A DNA stretch of 64,000 nucleotides from Steinernema hermaphroditum (lineage: Eukaryota; Nematoda; Chromadorea; Rhabditida; Steinernematidae): NCBI GenBank assembly GCA_030435675.1, contig CM059622.1, positions 4,960,001-5,024,000 on the forward strand. Direction: 5' to 3'. Shown in pieces: positions 20,825 through 31,566 of this stretch. The notes below the pieces were generated by a model, which saw only the letters and a list, made by a program, of their open reading frames with translations, was not told the DNA's origin and made no database searches. The stretch's first letter is position 1, and every line of letters starts with the position of its first letter. The position numbers and the translations under genes are program-made.

Positions 20825-23800
20825 ATGGGAGTACCAGCATTTTTTCGATGGCTGTCGAGGAAATATCCGGCCATCATAAGCAACGCAAATGAGGAGCGTC
20901 CGGTGGAGGTGAACGGCGTGAAGGTGCCGGTCGACTGCACGAAGCCGAACCCCAATTTCCAGGAGTTCGACAACCTGTACCTGGATATGAATGGTATCAT
21001 TCACCCGTGCACGCATCCTGAGGATCGACCTGCGCCTCGTAACGAGGACGAGATGTTTGTAAGTACCTTACCAAAGATAAATTCAGAGTTCTAATGAAAA
21101 TTTTAATTTAGGCGCTCATCTTCGAGTACATCGACCGCATGTTTGCGATTGTCCGTCCGCGTCGTCTGCTCTACATGGCTATCGACGGTGTTGCCCCCCG
21201 AGCTAAGATGAACCAGCAACGCAGCCGACGATTCCGCTCGTCGAAGGAAGCTGCTGAAAAAGAAGAACAGATTCGTAAAGTACGCGAGCGTCTTGAAGCA
21301 GATGGATGTCCCTTGCCCCCAGAGAAGAAAGAGGAGGAAAAATTCGACAGCAACTGCATCACCCCTGGCACGCCATTCATGGCTCGCCTAGCTGACGCGC
21401 TCCGTTACTACATCCACAACAGAATTACGAACGACGCAGCATGGGCGAAGATTGAAGTTATTTTGTCGGATGCGAACGTTCCCGGAGAAGGGGAGCACAA
21501 GATAATGGACTACATTCGACGTCAACGGGCGTCTCCTAACCACGATCCCAACACGGTACACTGCCTTTGTGGTGCGGACGCGGACCTTATTATGCTGGGA
21601 TTGGCGACGCATGAAGCGAATTTCAACATTATCCGCGAGGAGTTTGTCCCCAATCAGCCCAGACCTTGTGAGCTGTGTGGGCAATACGGTCACGAACTCA
21701 ATGATTGCCAGGGGTAGGCTTGTGCTCGATCCCATTGATATGCTCTTTTCACTCTTAGATTGGCAACTGAGGAGGTCGCAGCGCACCAGAGCGATCCGCT
21801 CGATAAAACAACAAACTTTGTTTTCATCAGATTGCCCGTTTTGCGCGAGTACCTTGAGAAGGACCTGGCAATGCCGAATTTGCCTTTCCCGTTTGATCTC
21901 GAACGAGTTTTGGATGATTGGGTTAGTTTCTTCTATGGCCTGGCAGAGGTAGTAAACGCATCCATTCAGGTATTCATGTGCTTCTTCGTAGGAAATGATT
22001 TCTTACCCCATTTGCCTTCGCTAGAAATTCGCGAAGGCGCGATCGATCGTCTCATCAAATTATATAAGGACGTGTGCGTTCTGTCCAATGGCTACTTGAC
22101 CGAGAACGGCAACGTCAACATTGACCGAGCACAACGTATCCTCAATGGTCTTGGCGACGTTGAAGACCAAATCTTCCAGGAACGCCAGCGCCGTGAGGTT
22201 CGGTTCAGGGAAAACAGAAAGCGACAGCGAAGGAGTGCTCCTGCTTATATTCCCACAAAAGGACTGTTAGCACCTCTGTCGGCTCCGCAGGCTATGACAG
22301 GCGAGCAAACGCGTGAGCTTGCTCGTGATGCACGCGTTGAGGTACAAATTGATCTAGTTAACAAAAGTCGCAAATCATTTGTTTAGGCGATGCAGTACAG
22401 CAACGCCCAAGAAACGCAACAGCGTCTTGGAGCGATTCTTCAGCCTGCTGGTACTGCTGCGGCCGGCAACGATCGAAAACGCAAGGCTACTGAAGACTTG
22501 GATAGCGAAGAGGAGGAACCCTATGATGAAGTGCGCCTGTACGAAGAAGGCTGGAGGGAGCGCTATTACGCGTCAAAGTTCGATGTTGCCGCATCAGATG
22601 TTGACTTCCGCCGTCAAGTAGCTGAAGCTTACATGGAGGGTCTCTGCTGGGTGCTCCGATACTACTACCAAGGCTGTGGTAGCTGGGACTGGTTCTACCC
22701 CTACCACTACGCGCCGTTCGCATCGGACTTTGATCGTATCTACGACTTCAAGCCTGACTTTACGAAGCCCACAAAGCCGTTCAAGCCACTGGAGCAGCTG
22801 ATGTGTGTCTTCCCTGCTGCAAGCAGGAAGCACATTCCGGAACCATGGCATTATCTGATGACTGACACTGAGTCGCCTATAATTGATTTCTATCCCAACG
22901 ATTTCCAAATTGATCTGAACGGAAAGAAGTTCGCGTGGCAAGGTGTCGCTCTTCTACCATTTGTGGACGAAGATCGTCTTCTAGGCACGTTGTCGGAAGT
23001 GAGTATTTTCGCATTTGCACACATGAATATGTTGATGTGTGGATATCGATGATGGCGATGAAACTTTGATCTTATTTGATGCTTCGAAATTGAATTTTCG
23101 AGCAACAGTGATAACTAGCGAGTACTGAGATGTCCAAAATATGAAAAAAAAACTTTCTTCGATTCATTGATGAAACGACTAATCGAGTATTTTTTAGGTG
23201 CAAGATAAACTGAGCGACGAAGAAAAACACCGTAACAGTCTCGGTCCTAGCCGAGTGTTCCTTGGCACACAACATCCTGCCTACCAATTCTTCGCTGAAA
23301 TCTATAATCACGGTTGGGTGTTTCTGATATTTACCTGCTTTACCTTCATTTATTCAGAGGGAGAAGTTCCAGTCGATCTTGACAGCAAACTCTTGTACGG
23401 AATGGGAGGCACAATCCAAAAGGACAACCTCGTAGTGCTGCCCGGGAACGCGTACGGCTCTGCCGTGAGTCATGAGACGTGCCAGGACATCGCCACGAAC
23501 GCGTGTATATCAGCAATATACGCTGATCCGTTCTTTGGGCCTGAGTTCGTCTTTCCTGCCGTTCGACTGCCTGGATGTGCTGAGCTGCAGAAAACGCTGA
23601 AGCCGGAAAATTGGAATGATCGTCGTGATGGCCAGTACCGCCCGCAGATCGGCTTTAACCGTGACGCGCCGCGCGCGTCTCTTGACCCTGGTGCGATGCG
23701 TGGATTCCGAAATGAAGTTCACAACAGAAGCTACCACAACGATAGACGCGACTACTCCAACGACCGGAACAATCGCCATTCGTTCCCGAGCGCTCGAGGC

Positions 23801-23992
23801 TATCAGGGCGGATGGGTGCCTCCAGGCGGTCATCACCGCGGAGGATTCCACGCGCACGGGGGACAGCATCACCAGCGAGGAGGACACGGACACGGTGGTC
23901 ATCACCGAGATGATCGAAGAAACGGAAGGGACTGGGATCAGCAGCGCGGCGGTGGCCGTGGCGGTCGCGGCCGTCCTTATCGTGGACATTGA
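20825..23992 (+). CDS. xrn-2: 5'-3' exoribonuclease 2 (XRN2)
   Basis: XRN2 degrades 5'-monophosphate RNA in the nucleus, driving torpedo termination and rRNA, snoRNA and miRNA turnover. Exons 20825-21058, 21112-21713, 21759-21921, 21970-22341, 22387-22998, 23198-23312 and 23358-23992 predict 910 residues, close to the human 950. The start [15 protein letters not shown] is invariant in the family. Catalytic acidic residues lie in [42 protein letters not shown] and [17 protein letters not shown] knuckle ([14 protein letters not shown], about residue 265) marks XRN2 rather than XRN1. The C-terminus is a Gly/His/Arg tail ([20 protein letters not shown]) typical of RNA-binding tails. Elongin C starts 157 nt after the stop on the same strand, a probable operon. 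Confidence 0.96.
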
Positions 23993-24149
23993 TTCTAGAT
24001 TGTTGTTAATGTTATTTCTGTTGATGCATAAAATGAGGATGTCGCTGACGTGCATTATTGATCGCGTCGACGTTGCTGCGTCGCTCCGTACCTTCATTTA
24101 ATATGTACCGTGTTGGTTTCTATCGGTGATTGTAGGCGGCAAACTAACC

Positions 24150-24535
24150 ATGGCCGGCGAAAAGAAATATGGAGGCTGCGAGGGACCGGACGCCGAATAC
24201 GTGAAGCTCGTCAGCAGCGATGATCACGAATTCTACATCAAGCGCGAATTGGCGATCACCTCCGGAACGATCAAGGCGATGTTGTCCGGTCCCGGACAGT
24301 ACGAAGAGAATGAGTCAAATGTAGTCCATTTCCGAGAGATCCCGTAAGTTCTCAATGTTCGCTGTACACGTGACATTCATTCCCTTCTTTCAGTTCACAC
24401 GTCCTCCACAAGGTGTGCCAGTACTTCTCCTACAAGCACCGCTATACTAACAGCTCGACCGAGATCCCCGAATTCAACATCCAGCCAGAAGTGTCGCTCG
24501 AACTCCTCATGGCCGCCAACTTTCTCGACTGTTGA
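24150..24535 (+). CDS. elc-1: Elongin C (SKP1-like ubiquitin ligase adaptor)
   Basis: Elongin C pairs with Elongin B and bridges SOCS/VHL-box substrate receptors to Cullin-2 or Cullin-5 ubiquitin ligases, and is also part of the Elongin elongation factor. Exons 24150-24343 and 24394-24535 give 111 residues (human 112). The BTB/POZ-like fold is visible from [17 protein letters not shown] through [17 protein letters not shown] to the C-terminal [14 protein letters not shown], which binds the BC box and is almost invariant. The ATG follows GATTGTAG by 13 nt, a likely trans-splice acceptor. It probably forms an operon with xrn-2. The convergent acyltransferase stop codon lies only 26 nt away. Confidence 0.96.
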
Positions 24536-24561
24536 GATTATTGTATGTACGTAACATCACG

Positions 24562-26840
24562 CTATTTATCGGTATCTAGCATATCTTGCAAATGTGGAAT
24601 CATCAGTTCGCTTGCTCGATGGGACATGTGCATGCCGTCTTCGTAGAGAGCAAGCTTTGATTCCTCGTCATAGAGGCGACATATGTGGCCCGAGGGGCCG
24701 CAGAACGGATAGAGCATGTCGATCTGGCGGCACTTGGGACATTTCAGTGAGGCGAGGCGGAGTTTCGTATTTTCATGCAATTTGGAGTTCAGCTGAAATG
24801 GGAGCGATTCGGTTTAGAAGAGGCAAAGAAGAAGTTTGGCTAACGTCTCTTGTGAAAAAAAGGCTGTCGAGGGGAAGATCCATTTTTAGGCGCCTCGCGA
24901 CTTCGGGCCCAATTGACATGTCGAACATGGGCATAGGGCCACTGAGAAATATGAGCTTTGTGTGATTCTGAAGTGTGGCTAAACGACTGTTGGCCAGGTG
25001 GACAAGTGTGTCGTTGACGGTGTCAAAAGGCTTTTTGGAGAAAGCCGAGGAGTACCTAGAATATACTGTAGTCTGTTAACAGAACCAACCGATTCAAAGG
25101 AACACAACGGACAGAGGTGAATCTTACAAAAGATGTCTAGACGTAGAGATACATGTGCAAAACAGACAAACTCACCTTTGGATCACAAACAAAAGATCCG
25201 GTCGCATGTCCTTCACCTTCCGAAACATGAACCTCGTCAGCTGAGCACAACACGAGTCACTCTCGACATCGTTGATAAGTGGCTCACAGCCGGAAACCAT
25301 AAAATTCTCCAACACTGAATATCTTCCATACAAGACGGTCGTGATCGCTGGGATCAGCTTCACACTGTAGCTGTTCCCGATGACCAACACCTTCAGACTC
25401 CCATTTCCATCTACGTGTCCTTGCCACTGCCAAAAGCGCTCACAATTGTTGAAGTCGGCCTCGTTGGGCTCCGTGTAGTGTGGAGGATACCAGTTCTTGT
25501 CGATGTAGCGGGCGTTCAGTTTGATCGCCTGCTTGACTCGAGTCGAGTAGGGCGCACACGGGTTGATGTACGTCCAGTTGGACCAGTAGGTGCTTGGTGC
25601 GGACACGGGACAAGGGTAGTTTTTGAGGACGAAGGAGCGATCGCACTCGCGCCGCAGAAAGAAGGCGACGTATACGGTAGTAGCGAAGCAGAGGAGGGTG
25701 AAGAGGAAAGACGAGAAACGATCCTTCAGAAGGGGCTTCTCTAGGGTGTGGTGGACGAAGATCGAGATGCCCAGGGAAATGAACAGGACTTGGAGCTTTT
25801 CTGAAATGTAGACGGTGGTTTGTGGCGTTCAAAGTGGTGACTCACCTCCGAAGTGCATTTCCGCGTTGGTGTAGTAGACGAACACCATGACAATCCAATG
25901 GAAAAGATACCAGGCATACGAGAGGTCCCCAAGGTAAGTGATAGCTCTGTTCGTTAGAAGGAAAGTCGCCGGCGATTTTTTCGACGTTTCGTGTTGAGAA
26001 ATCAGAAGCACAGCCAGAGCCGAGCCAACCAATCTTGTAGCCAGTTGAGGCACTCTGATGGGAAGGAAAAAGAGGTGGAGGGCGATTATTGAGAAGAGAG
26101 AGATTGCAGGTGACTCTATAAACCAGTTGAACCCATTGTGGATACGGTAGATACCTAGATTCTCCAACCGGAAAGCCAAGTACCCACACTGGAACTGCCA
26201 TATCCTTGAAAAGAGGATTTCGTAAGACCAGGATCCGTCCAAGGAGACGTGCAGAAATAGAGAAGTGGCTGAGACGGCAAGGAGGGCCGCAACACCAACG
26301 GGCCTCTTTCTCCGCTCAAAAAAGAACAAAGCGGGCGCCAGCAGATAGTACTGTATTTCGCAGCAGAGCGACCACGTGTGGACCAGGTAGGCGATCGATT
26401 CCACTCGGGAGAAATAGGTCTTCCACTCGAAAAGGTTCTTTATGTTCGTTCCCAGAGCCAGAGCCCATCGTAGCTCCTTCTCCAGAGCCGCGAAGTCGTC
26501 GTCGACGAAGTGCCGTTTCGCGAAGTACAGTACCGGCGGGAATATGAAGTAGTACAAAGGAAGAACGCGACAGAGGCGTCTACTGTAGAAGTCCAAATGC
26601 GATTTCACGTCGATTGTTTTGCATCCATAATGGGAAGACATAAAGTAGCCTGACATAACAAAGAATCTAAAAAAGGACACATAGCATCTTGTGCTTGAGA
26701 GATGCTTACATGTCGACTCCGATGAATCCATTCGGGAATCCCTTCGGCCACAGGTGAAATAGCACGACAAGAAGTATGGCATAGCCCCGAATGCCCTGCA
26801 GGTCTAGGCGACGTTCCTTCGGCATGTTCCGTTTGTGCAT
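24562..26840 (-). CDS. O-acyltransferase, oac family, fused to SGNH hydrolase domain
   Basis: Acyltransferase-3 membrane proteins move acyl groups onto exported carbohydrates or lipids; nematodes have a large oac expansion of unknown substrates. Minus-strand exons 26840-26710, 26666-25846, 25800-25176, 25055-24845 and 24792-24562 predict 672 residues. The N-terminal half is multi-spanning with the family start RLDLQGIRGYAIL, catalytic-type VVLFHLWP and GVDIFFVMSGYFM, then SRRLCRVLPLYYF. The C-terminal half is an extracytoplasmic SGNH domain with KVLVIGNSYSVKL (nucleophile Ser) and a terminal DGMHMSHRASELM (catalytic Asp/His). ATG 26840 is the first in frame; 26825 is also possible. It converges on elc-1 with 26 nt between stop codons, so the 3' UTRs probably overlap. 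Confidence 0.9.
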
Positions 26841-26993
26841 TGGAAGAACGTTCGCCGAGGGATGACGCAGAGGCCCAGGAAAGAGCAGAGAATGTCATTT
26901 AGAGCGCGGCGAATCGACGAAAAAAGGAACGGAAAATTCTGAAAAAAAAACTATTACATTTTTTAGGCTAATGACTAATCTAAGGAGGAGCCT
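26841..26993. other. 5' flank of the acyltransferase gene
   Basis: Short upstream region with AGGAACGGAAAATTC and an A-run at 26942-26950. No gene is visible. It leads into the perfect hairpin described next. Confidence 0.4.
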
Positions 26994-27033
26994 AAACAGG
27001 ACTTGTTCGATGAACAAGTCCTGTTTTTTTTCA
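26994..27033. repeat. perfect 15-bp hairpin followed by T-run
   Basis: AAACAGGACTTGTTC (26994-27008) is followed by a three-base loop GAT and its exact complement GAACAAGTCCTGTTT (27012-27026), running into a T-run. The layout looks like an RNA hairpin with a pol III-style T stop. No known RNA family is recognised. Confidence 0.7.
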
Positions 27034-27399
27034 AGACTTTTTCAAGACTAAAGAATATAGCAGTTCGATAGTTTCGGATCCTCTTACATTGCGAAGAAGT
27101 GTATCACGAGATGATCTGGATGGCATGAAGCTGTATATGAATCTGAATATTAGTGATCGACAGCTCGTTAATCGTACATATTTCTTTACACCTTTGAAAA
27201 TCTTACTTCACCATCCGGAACACGACAAAGCCGGTTCGGCTTACGCATCTGCTGATTGGATGCGGAAGTGGGGCTTTCAAGGTCGTCCATGTAAAAAATT
27301 CTATCGTGATGTTTCTTTTCCCGGCGGGAAGTGAAGGAGATTGCCCTCGAGATCCTTCTGAACAAGGTCTTATCAGCGATCGGTCGGGTCATTCTCGGC
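27034..27399. other. intergenic, no supported gene
   Basis: A plus-strand frame at 27089-27334 (81 codons) has no recognisable motif and no splice support. Nothing else is seen. Confidence 0.35.
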
Positions 27400-27556
27400 C
27401 GTCGCTGTCAACTTTAGTGGATCATGCATGACTTGACAGTAACAGTACGGACAGAGTAAATAGAGTACGCATATCAACATTAACTTTATTTCGATTTACT
27501 GATTCTTATCAGTTTATAAACTTCAACAGTTCCACAGTAGAAGCTGCATTTAGGCT
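27400..27556 (-). repeat. diverged copy of the 3' flank of the 28985-29575 gene
   Basis: This block and 28830-28990 share about 150 bp in direct orientation: GCTTTAGTGG-like start, GACTTGACAGTACGGACAGA, CAACATTAACTTTATTT and TTCCACAGTAGA. The second copy is the 3' UTR and stop of the minus-strand membrane-protein gene, including AATAAAGTTAATGTT. The first copy is therefore a remnant of a duplicated gene end. It also contains an in-frame-like TAA at the equivalent position, but no coding sequence beyond it. Confidence 0.65.
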
Positions 27557-27820
27557 GGCACCCTCCGGGATTTACCGTTCGTTTCGAGCGTTTTTAATAT
27601 CATCGTTGCACAGCTGTTGCTGATTTGTTACGCTGCAACCTGCAGATCTCCCTGAATTTCGGCGTTGTATTGTATTTTGCAAGAAATTCTCGGCATAGTT
27701 TATCCAATCTGACATATGCTACGTGCTGATGCGTGCTGTATTTTGCAGATTTAGCGTTCATCGTGTATTATACTTGAATGGGACATGCGCCATCTAGATA
27801 ATTATTTTTCAGAAGCTCTA

Positions 27821-28703
27821 ATGGCGGAACAACAGCGTGATCACGGCACCTATCGCCAATTTGGTTTGTCTATTTGTCTCCTGTTGTATAGTCTATGCGC
27901 TAACATTTTAGGTGTTATAGCAAATACTTTTGATGGATATGATGGCTCGGCCATAGTTAGGATGGGAAACACGAAAGTTATGTGCCTTGTGTAAGTTGCT
28001 AATTTTAACTTTCGACCACAGTCTCATATTTTCAGAAAAGGGCCAAAGCGATGCGAAATAACGGACTATGATCATGATTGTCCTGGGCACGTTATAGTTT
28101 CCGTATTTGGGCTTTCCGATAAGAATGAGAAAGAGATCATAAGGCGCAGTGTAAGAACAGCAATCTTGTCCAATGTTTTTACTCCGAAAATGTACCGGGT
28201 AAGCGGGAGTCGATATTCAGAATATCTATCAATGAAATGTATTAATTACAGTGCAAGGTTCTCATTGAAGTTCGAGTTATGTATGATGATGGTAATCTAC
28301 TTGCGGCAACTTTGAACGCTGCAAATATTGCTATGACCAACACCGACATTGAAATGTTCGATATGGTTGTGGGGACTGGACTTGCTCTGCGAGACGACCA
28401 ACGCGTTCAGGTGGACCCGTCGAAAGCTGATCTCAAGGAAAGCTGCGGACAGTTGACGGTTGGTGTTATGCCCTCTGTAATGCGGGTATGCGATAATTAA
28501 GTATCTGTTCGGTTAACTGTGCTATTCAGGCGGCTACTTGCGAGATGAAGGGATACACCACATTACGGAAAGTCCTTTACGCCATTGATAAATGTTCCAG
28601 GGATGCGTTGGGCATTTATGTGCCCGTTCGTGAATCCATTGTTCACGGTCTTTTGGAGAAGTCCGGGGGCAAAGTGTCGCTCACAAATGGGGTCGATGAA
28701 TAA
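27821..28703 (+). CDS. EXOSC6: exosome core subunit, RNase PH-like, MTR3/EXOSC6
   Basis: MTR3 is one of six catalytically inactive RNase PH-like proteins forming the ring of the RNA exosome, through which RNA is threaded to the RRP44 nuclease. Exons 27821-27863, 27912-27990, 28036-28198, 28252-28485 and 28530-28703 predict 230 residues. Family features are GYDGSAIVRMGNTKVMCLVKGP (strands 1-2), a central helix, LLAATLNAANIAM, and IEMFDMVVGTGLAL with LTVGVMPSVM, which match MTR3 (human VEMYDLVVGCGLSL, LTVALMPVL) better than RRP41 or RRP46. The ATG follows ATTTTTCAG by eight bases. The region after the first strands is shorter than in human, a likely nematode reduction. Less GC-rich than its neighbours. 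Confidence 0.85.
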
Positions 28704-28829
28704 TAGTCTACGGTTATATTTATCTTGATTGGTATTGTTACTGTCGATTAATAAAGCTTGCTATTGTCGCCAAGCTAGGTCTTTGATTTACGTCATCGGC
28801 TCACTCTCTCAGAAAGGAGTTGAGTGAGC

Positions 28830-28984
28830 GGCCGTTCTTCGCTGCGGTCAGCTTTAGTGGCTCATTCTTGACTTGACAGTACGGACAGAAGTAGGTAGAG
28901 TATGCAGACCAACATTAACTTTATTTAGATTTATAGGTTCTCATCAATTCATAAACCTCGATAATTCCACAGTAGAGGGCGCAT
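28830..28984 (-). promoter_or_regulatory. 3' UTR and poly(A) signal of the 28985-29575 gene
   Basis: On the minus strand AATAAAGTTAATG lies about 60 nt after the stop codon (plus-strand TTTATT near 28921). A related copy lies at 27400-27556. Confidence 0.6.
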
Positions 28985-29575
28985 TTAAACTTCAGCTAAT
29001 GTCTTATAGCCTTCCTTGCTTTTCTTCCTTCCCTTGCAACCTTTCAATCCGTAGCTACAAGCCAGTCCAGAAAGAGCGCCGCAAACAAAGAAGGTAACCC
29101 CAACGACGACTCTATGATGGTTGAGATAGCGTTGAAGGTCCAAGGGGATGACGCATAGATTCTTGTTGTCTTCGGGCTCAGCCTTGTCCTCGGCGTTGGA
29201 TTTTGACTCGGCTCCACCTTCTGGCTCGCTCTCGGTGTCGGCTGTTGTCTTATCCTCTTCATCTTGAGATCCAGGAAGAAGATTCTTAGCGGATGAAGAG
29301 AGGAACTTTGCAACTGAAGTGGCGACGTCCTCTCCGAAGTGAACGATTCCCGTTGCACCATCTCCTAGATTTGTTTTCATCCCCTTGTATGCATCCTTAG
29401 CTGTCTCCTTGGCGTCTTCGAGGAGTTCTTCCCCTTTGTTCTTTACAGTTTCGATGGCCGATGTGATGTCCCCGATGGATGGGAGCTTTATTCCACGGAA
29501 GGAGAACGGCGCAGCGTGGGAGTATGGCAACGCCGAGAGGACGAGAAGAACGAAACACAGTTTTGTTGAGTTCAT
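28985..29575 (-). CDS. small type-I membrane protein, single exon, unknown family (member A)
   Basis: About 196 residues from MNSTKLCFVLLVL. A signal peptide ends near PYSHAAP. A helical, charged segment follows (IETVKNKGEELLEDAKETAK, then VATSVAKFLSSSAKNLL), then an acidic low-complexity stalk (DTESEPEGGAESKSNAEDK). One transmembrane segment (VVVGVTFFVCGALSGLACSY) precedes a short basic tail ending YKTLAEV. A TATA-like ATATAAA lies about 31 bp before the ATG, so the leader must be nearly absent; this favours ATG 29575 over 29593. The layout matches the genes at 42367, 43222, 45953 and 49239. Function unknown; it could be a cell-surface or vesicle protein. Confidence 0.75.
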   Translation of the reverse strand: MNSTKLCFVLLVLSALPYSHAAPFSFRGIKLPSIGDITSAIETVKNKGEELLEDAKETAKDAYKGMKTNLGDGATGIVHFGEDVATSVAKFLSSSAKNLLPGSQDEEDKTTADTESEPEGGAESKSNAEDKAEPEDNKNLCVIPLDLQRYLNHHRVVVGVTFFVCGALSGLACSYGLKGCKGRKKSKEGYKTLAEV

Positions 29576-29593
29576 GGCTGTGGATGCGAACAA

Positions 29594-30427
29594 TTTCCTG
29601 AGAGTTTATATGCCATCAGAACGAAACATTTGCATCGCTCTTGCGTCGTTGTCGCGTCGGTATTCTCCTTTCACCTGATGCACCGGGTAACTAACTAACT
29701 GTAGCTGGACTGAAAATTTCAAAATGATTTCTATTCACAGGAGTCGATCGCTGCAGGACACAGCCCCATTGTACTTGGGGGAATGCAGTCCAAATAGCCA
29801 TTGCCGGATGGACATAGACCATATGTAGCTAAAACTTGATGTTCTCTCTAGGCTGGTCAAACTGTGGTATAATTTTAATAACGAGGACCATCATTGTCAT
29901 AAATCTACTTTGACTCTTGAAGGATTTGCGACAGGCACGAAACCTGGAGTCATTATAACAGTTAAATATTTTTACTTTTTGTTTTTGTCGTCGCTATTGT
30001 GGAGGCTACAGTAGCAGCTCGCTGTAAGGGCCATTCTTTGCCAAAAGACCTATCTGTCTTCGATTGTTTTCTCAATAGATTTTTATAGGATATAATGCGT
30101 TTGCTTTCCCGACTGATTTTGCGGGAAAAAAGGCGTGATATCTTCGTTCGCGTGCCATTTTTGTTGTGAAGAGAATCATTTCTTTTGAAGCACAATCTCT
30201 TTTGAACTTTTAGTCTACTTCCTTCTCTCTGTAGACGTCTGGAACCAGACAGCGCCTGCAAAGACGAACATTGCTTCACAAGGCTTTGGATTGGCCTGTG
30301 TGATGGGCGTTCGCTGTTCCATGCTTCTTGCCCGTATTTTGTGAACTTGAGTGGCTGGAGTTTCCGCGCGTTTTACTTAATGGAGTTATTCTCGAAAGTT
30401 GTTATATATTAATGTCGTATATTTCAG
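29594..30427. other. intergenic
   Basis: After the TATA box at about 29605-29611 no further supported feature is seen. A minus-strand frame at 29962-30279 is rich in Lys/Arg but has no splice or motif support. TATATTTCAG ending at 30428 is an acceptor for the next ORF. Confidence 0.4.
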
Positions 30428-30436
30428 ATATCAACC

Positions 30437-31183
30437 ATGATAAGCAGTTGCGTCGGCATATCAGAGTGCGGCGAGATTGATATCACGGTGCACATGAATG
30501 AGACTCTATTGGAGCGATTTGCCGTGGAGAAGAAATTGTCTTTGGAAATCAGTCTTCGCTGTGGAGAGGAGCTGGCTCCAGCAGCCCCCGCTCCCGAATA
30601 TTCCTCCAGTTCACATTTCGAACCACCCACGCCGAGACTCCAGTATCGCGATCATGCTAGGGAACGCCGACAGCAGTTTGGCTTGGATCCCGGATTCCAG
30701 GCTGACGAAACCGAAGCGCCAGTGGACTCTGCGTCAGCGGAAGCTCATGCAGCGATGAAGCCGGTGACCCCAATGAACAGTACGAACATCGGAAGCAAAG
30801 TGCTGGAAAACCACGGATGGATCGAAGATGAAGACTTTGGAAAGAGCGTGCAGGAAATTATGAATCCGATGGAAGAGGAACGACGTATCCAAGGCGCTGA
30901 CTTGGCCACTGCTGAGTCAGAGATGCACGGAAACAGCAGCATGAAGAGGAAGGAACAAATGCGGGTGGCGATGATTAAACCGGTAGAAGTTTTGGACTAC
31001 AACCGCGATTATTCGAGTTACGGCGTTCTCCCCCCTAACGGCCCTGACAACGGGATCAACCACAATCTGCAGTGGGGATGGGCCGGTTACGGAATGACTG
31101 ACGAGCAGATTGCCGAAATCGAGCGGAAGAACGAGGAGAGCCGGGCCCGCGTCGCCCTCAAAATTAAAAATGGAGAATTGTAA
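30437..31183 (+). CDS. chimeric ORF with a degenerate RBM5-type G-patch segment
   Basis: Uninterrupted frame of 248 residues starting nine bases after a TATTTCAG acceptor. Residues about 46-180 are a diverged copy of the last exon of the neighbouring RBM5/10 gene (APAPEYSSSSHFEPP, RERRQQFGLDPGFQADETEA, KRKEQMRVAMI). The G-patch is lost: GWIEDEDFGKSVQEI and GADLATAES replace GWTEGQGVGKNMQGI and GAGLGVAGS. The first 45 residues (ECGEIDITVHMNETLLERF) and the last 65 (HNLQWGWAGYGMTDEQIAEI) are unrelated to RBM5 and unrecognised. The frame stayed open despite heavy change, so it may be an expressed new gene; alternatively a young pseudogene. It is transcribed toward the parent gene's 3' end. Confidence 0.55.
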   Translation: MISSCVGISECGEIDITVHMNETLLERFAVEKKLSLEISLRCGEELAPAAPAPEYSSSSHFEPPTPRLQYRDHARERRQQFGLDPGFQADETEAPVDSASAEAHAAMKPVTPMNSTNIGSKVLENHGWIEDEDFGKSVQEIMNPMEEERRIQGADLATAESEMHGNSSMKRKEQMRVAMIKPVEVLDYNRDYSSYGVLPPNGPDNGINHNLQWGWAGYGMTDEQIAEIERKNEESRARVALKIKNGEL

Positions 31184-31566
31184 ATTTATTGTTGCATGTG
31201 TTATTAGCAAATGAATACTTTCCAGCGTATTTTTTGCTTTGTCGCTGTATCCTACGAAGTATTTCCTGCCCGAATGCACTGAATAGCACATTCCCGAAGT
31301 ATGCCATTACTAGTATGCCAAGTTTCATTCAAGTCCAAACATGTCATGTTTGAACGTTCCCTTGTGAGTAGTTGATGGTCGATGACTGGTGGCGGTGCCT
31401 CAACCGATGATTTTGTCCCACTTTGAAGAAACGAACAATAATGCGACTGTTGGGTCGCGTCAAAACCTGATAAGACGTTCCGCACGCTGATTTTTCGTCA
31501 CAAGATTCTCAATTACACAGGTCAATTCACAGTTTACTGCAACAAATAATTCAAACAAATTATATT
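31184..31566. other. spacer between convergent ORFs
   Basis: 3' flank of the chimeric ORF (AAATTTATTGTTG) and of RBM5. A minus-strand AATTATATTC region near 31555 abuts the RBM5 stop. No gene. Confidence 0.4.
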
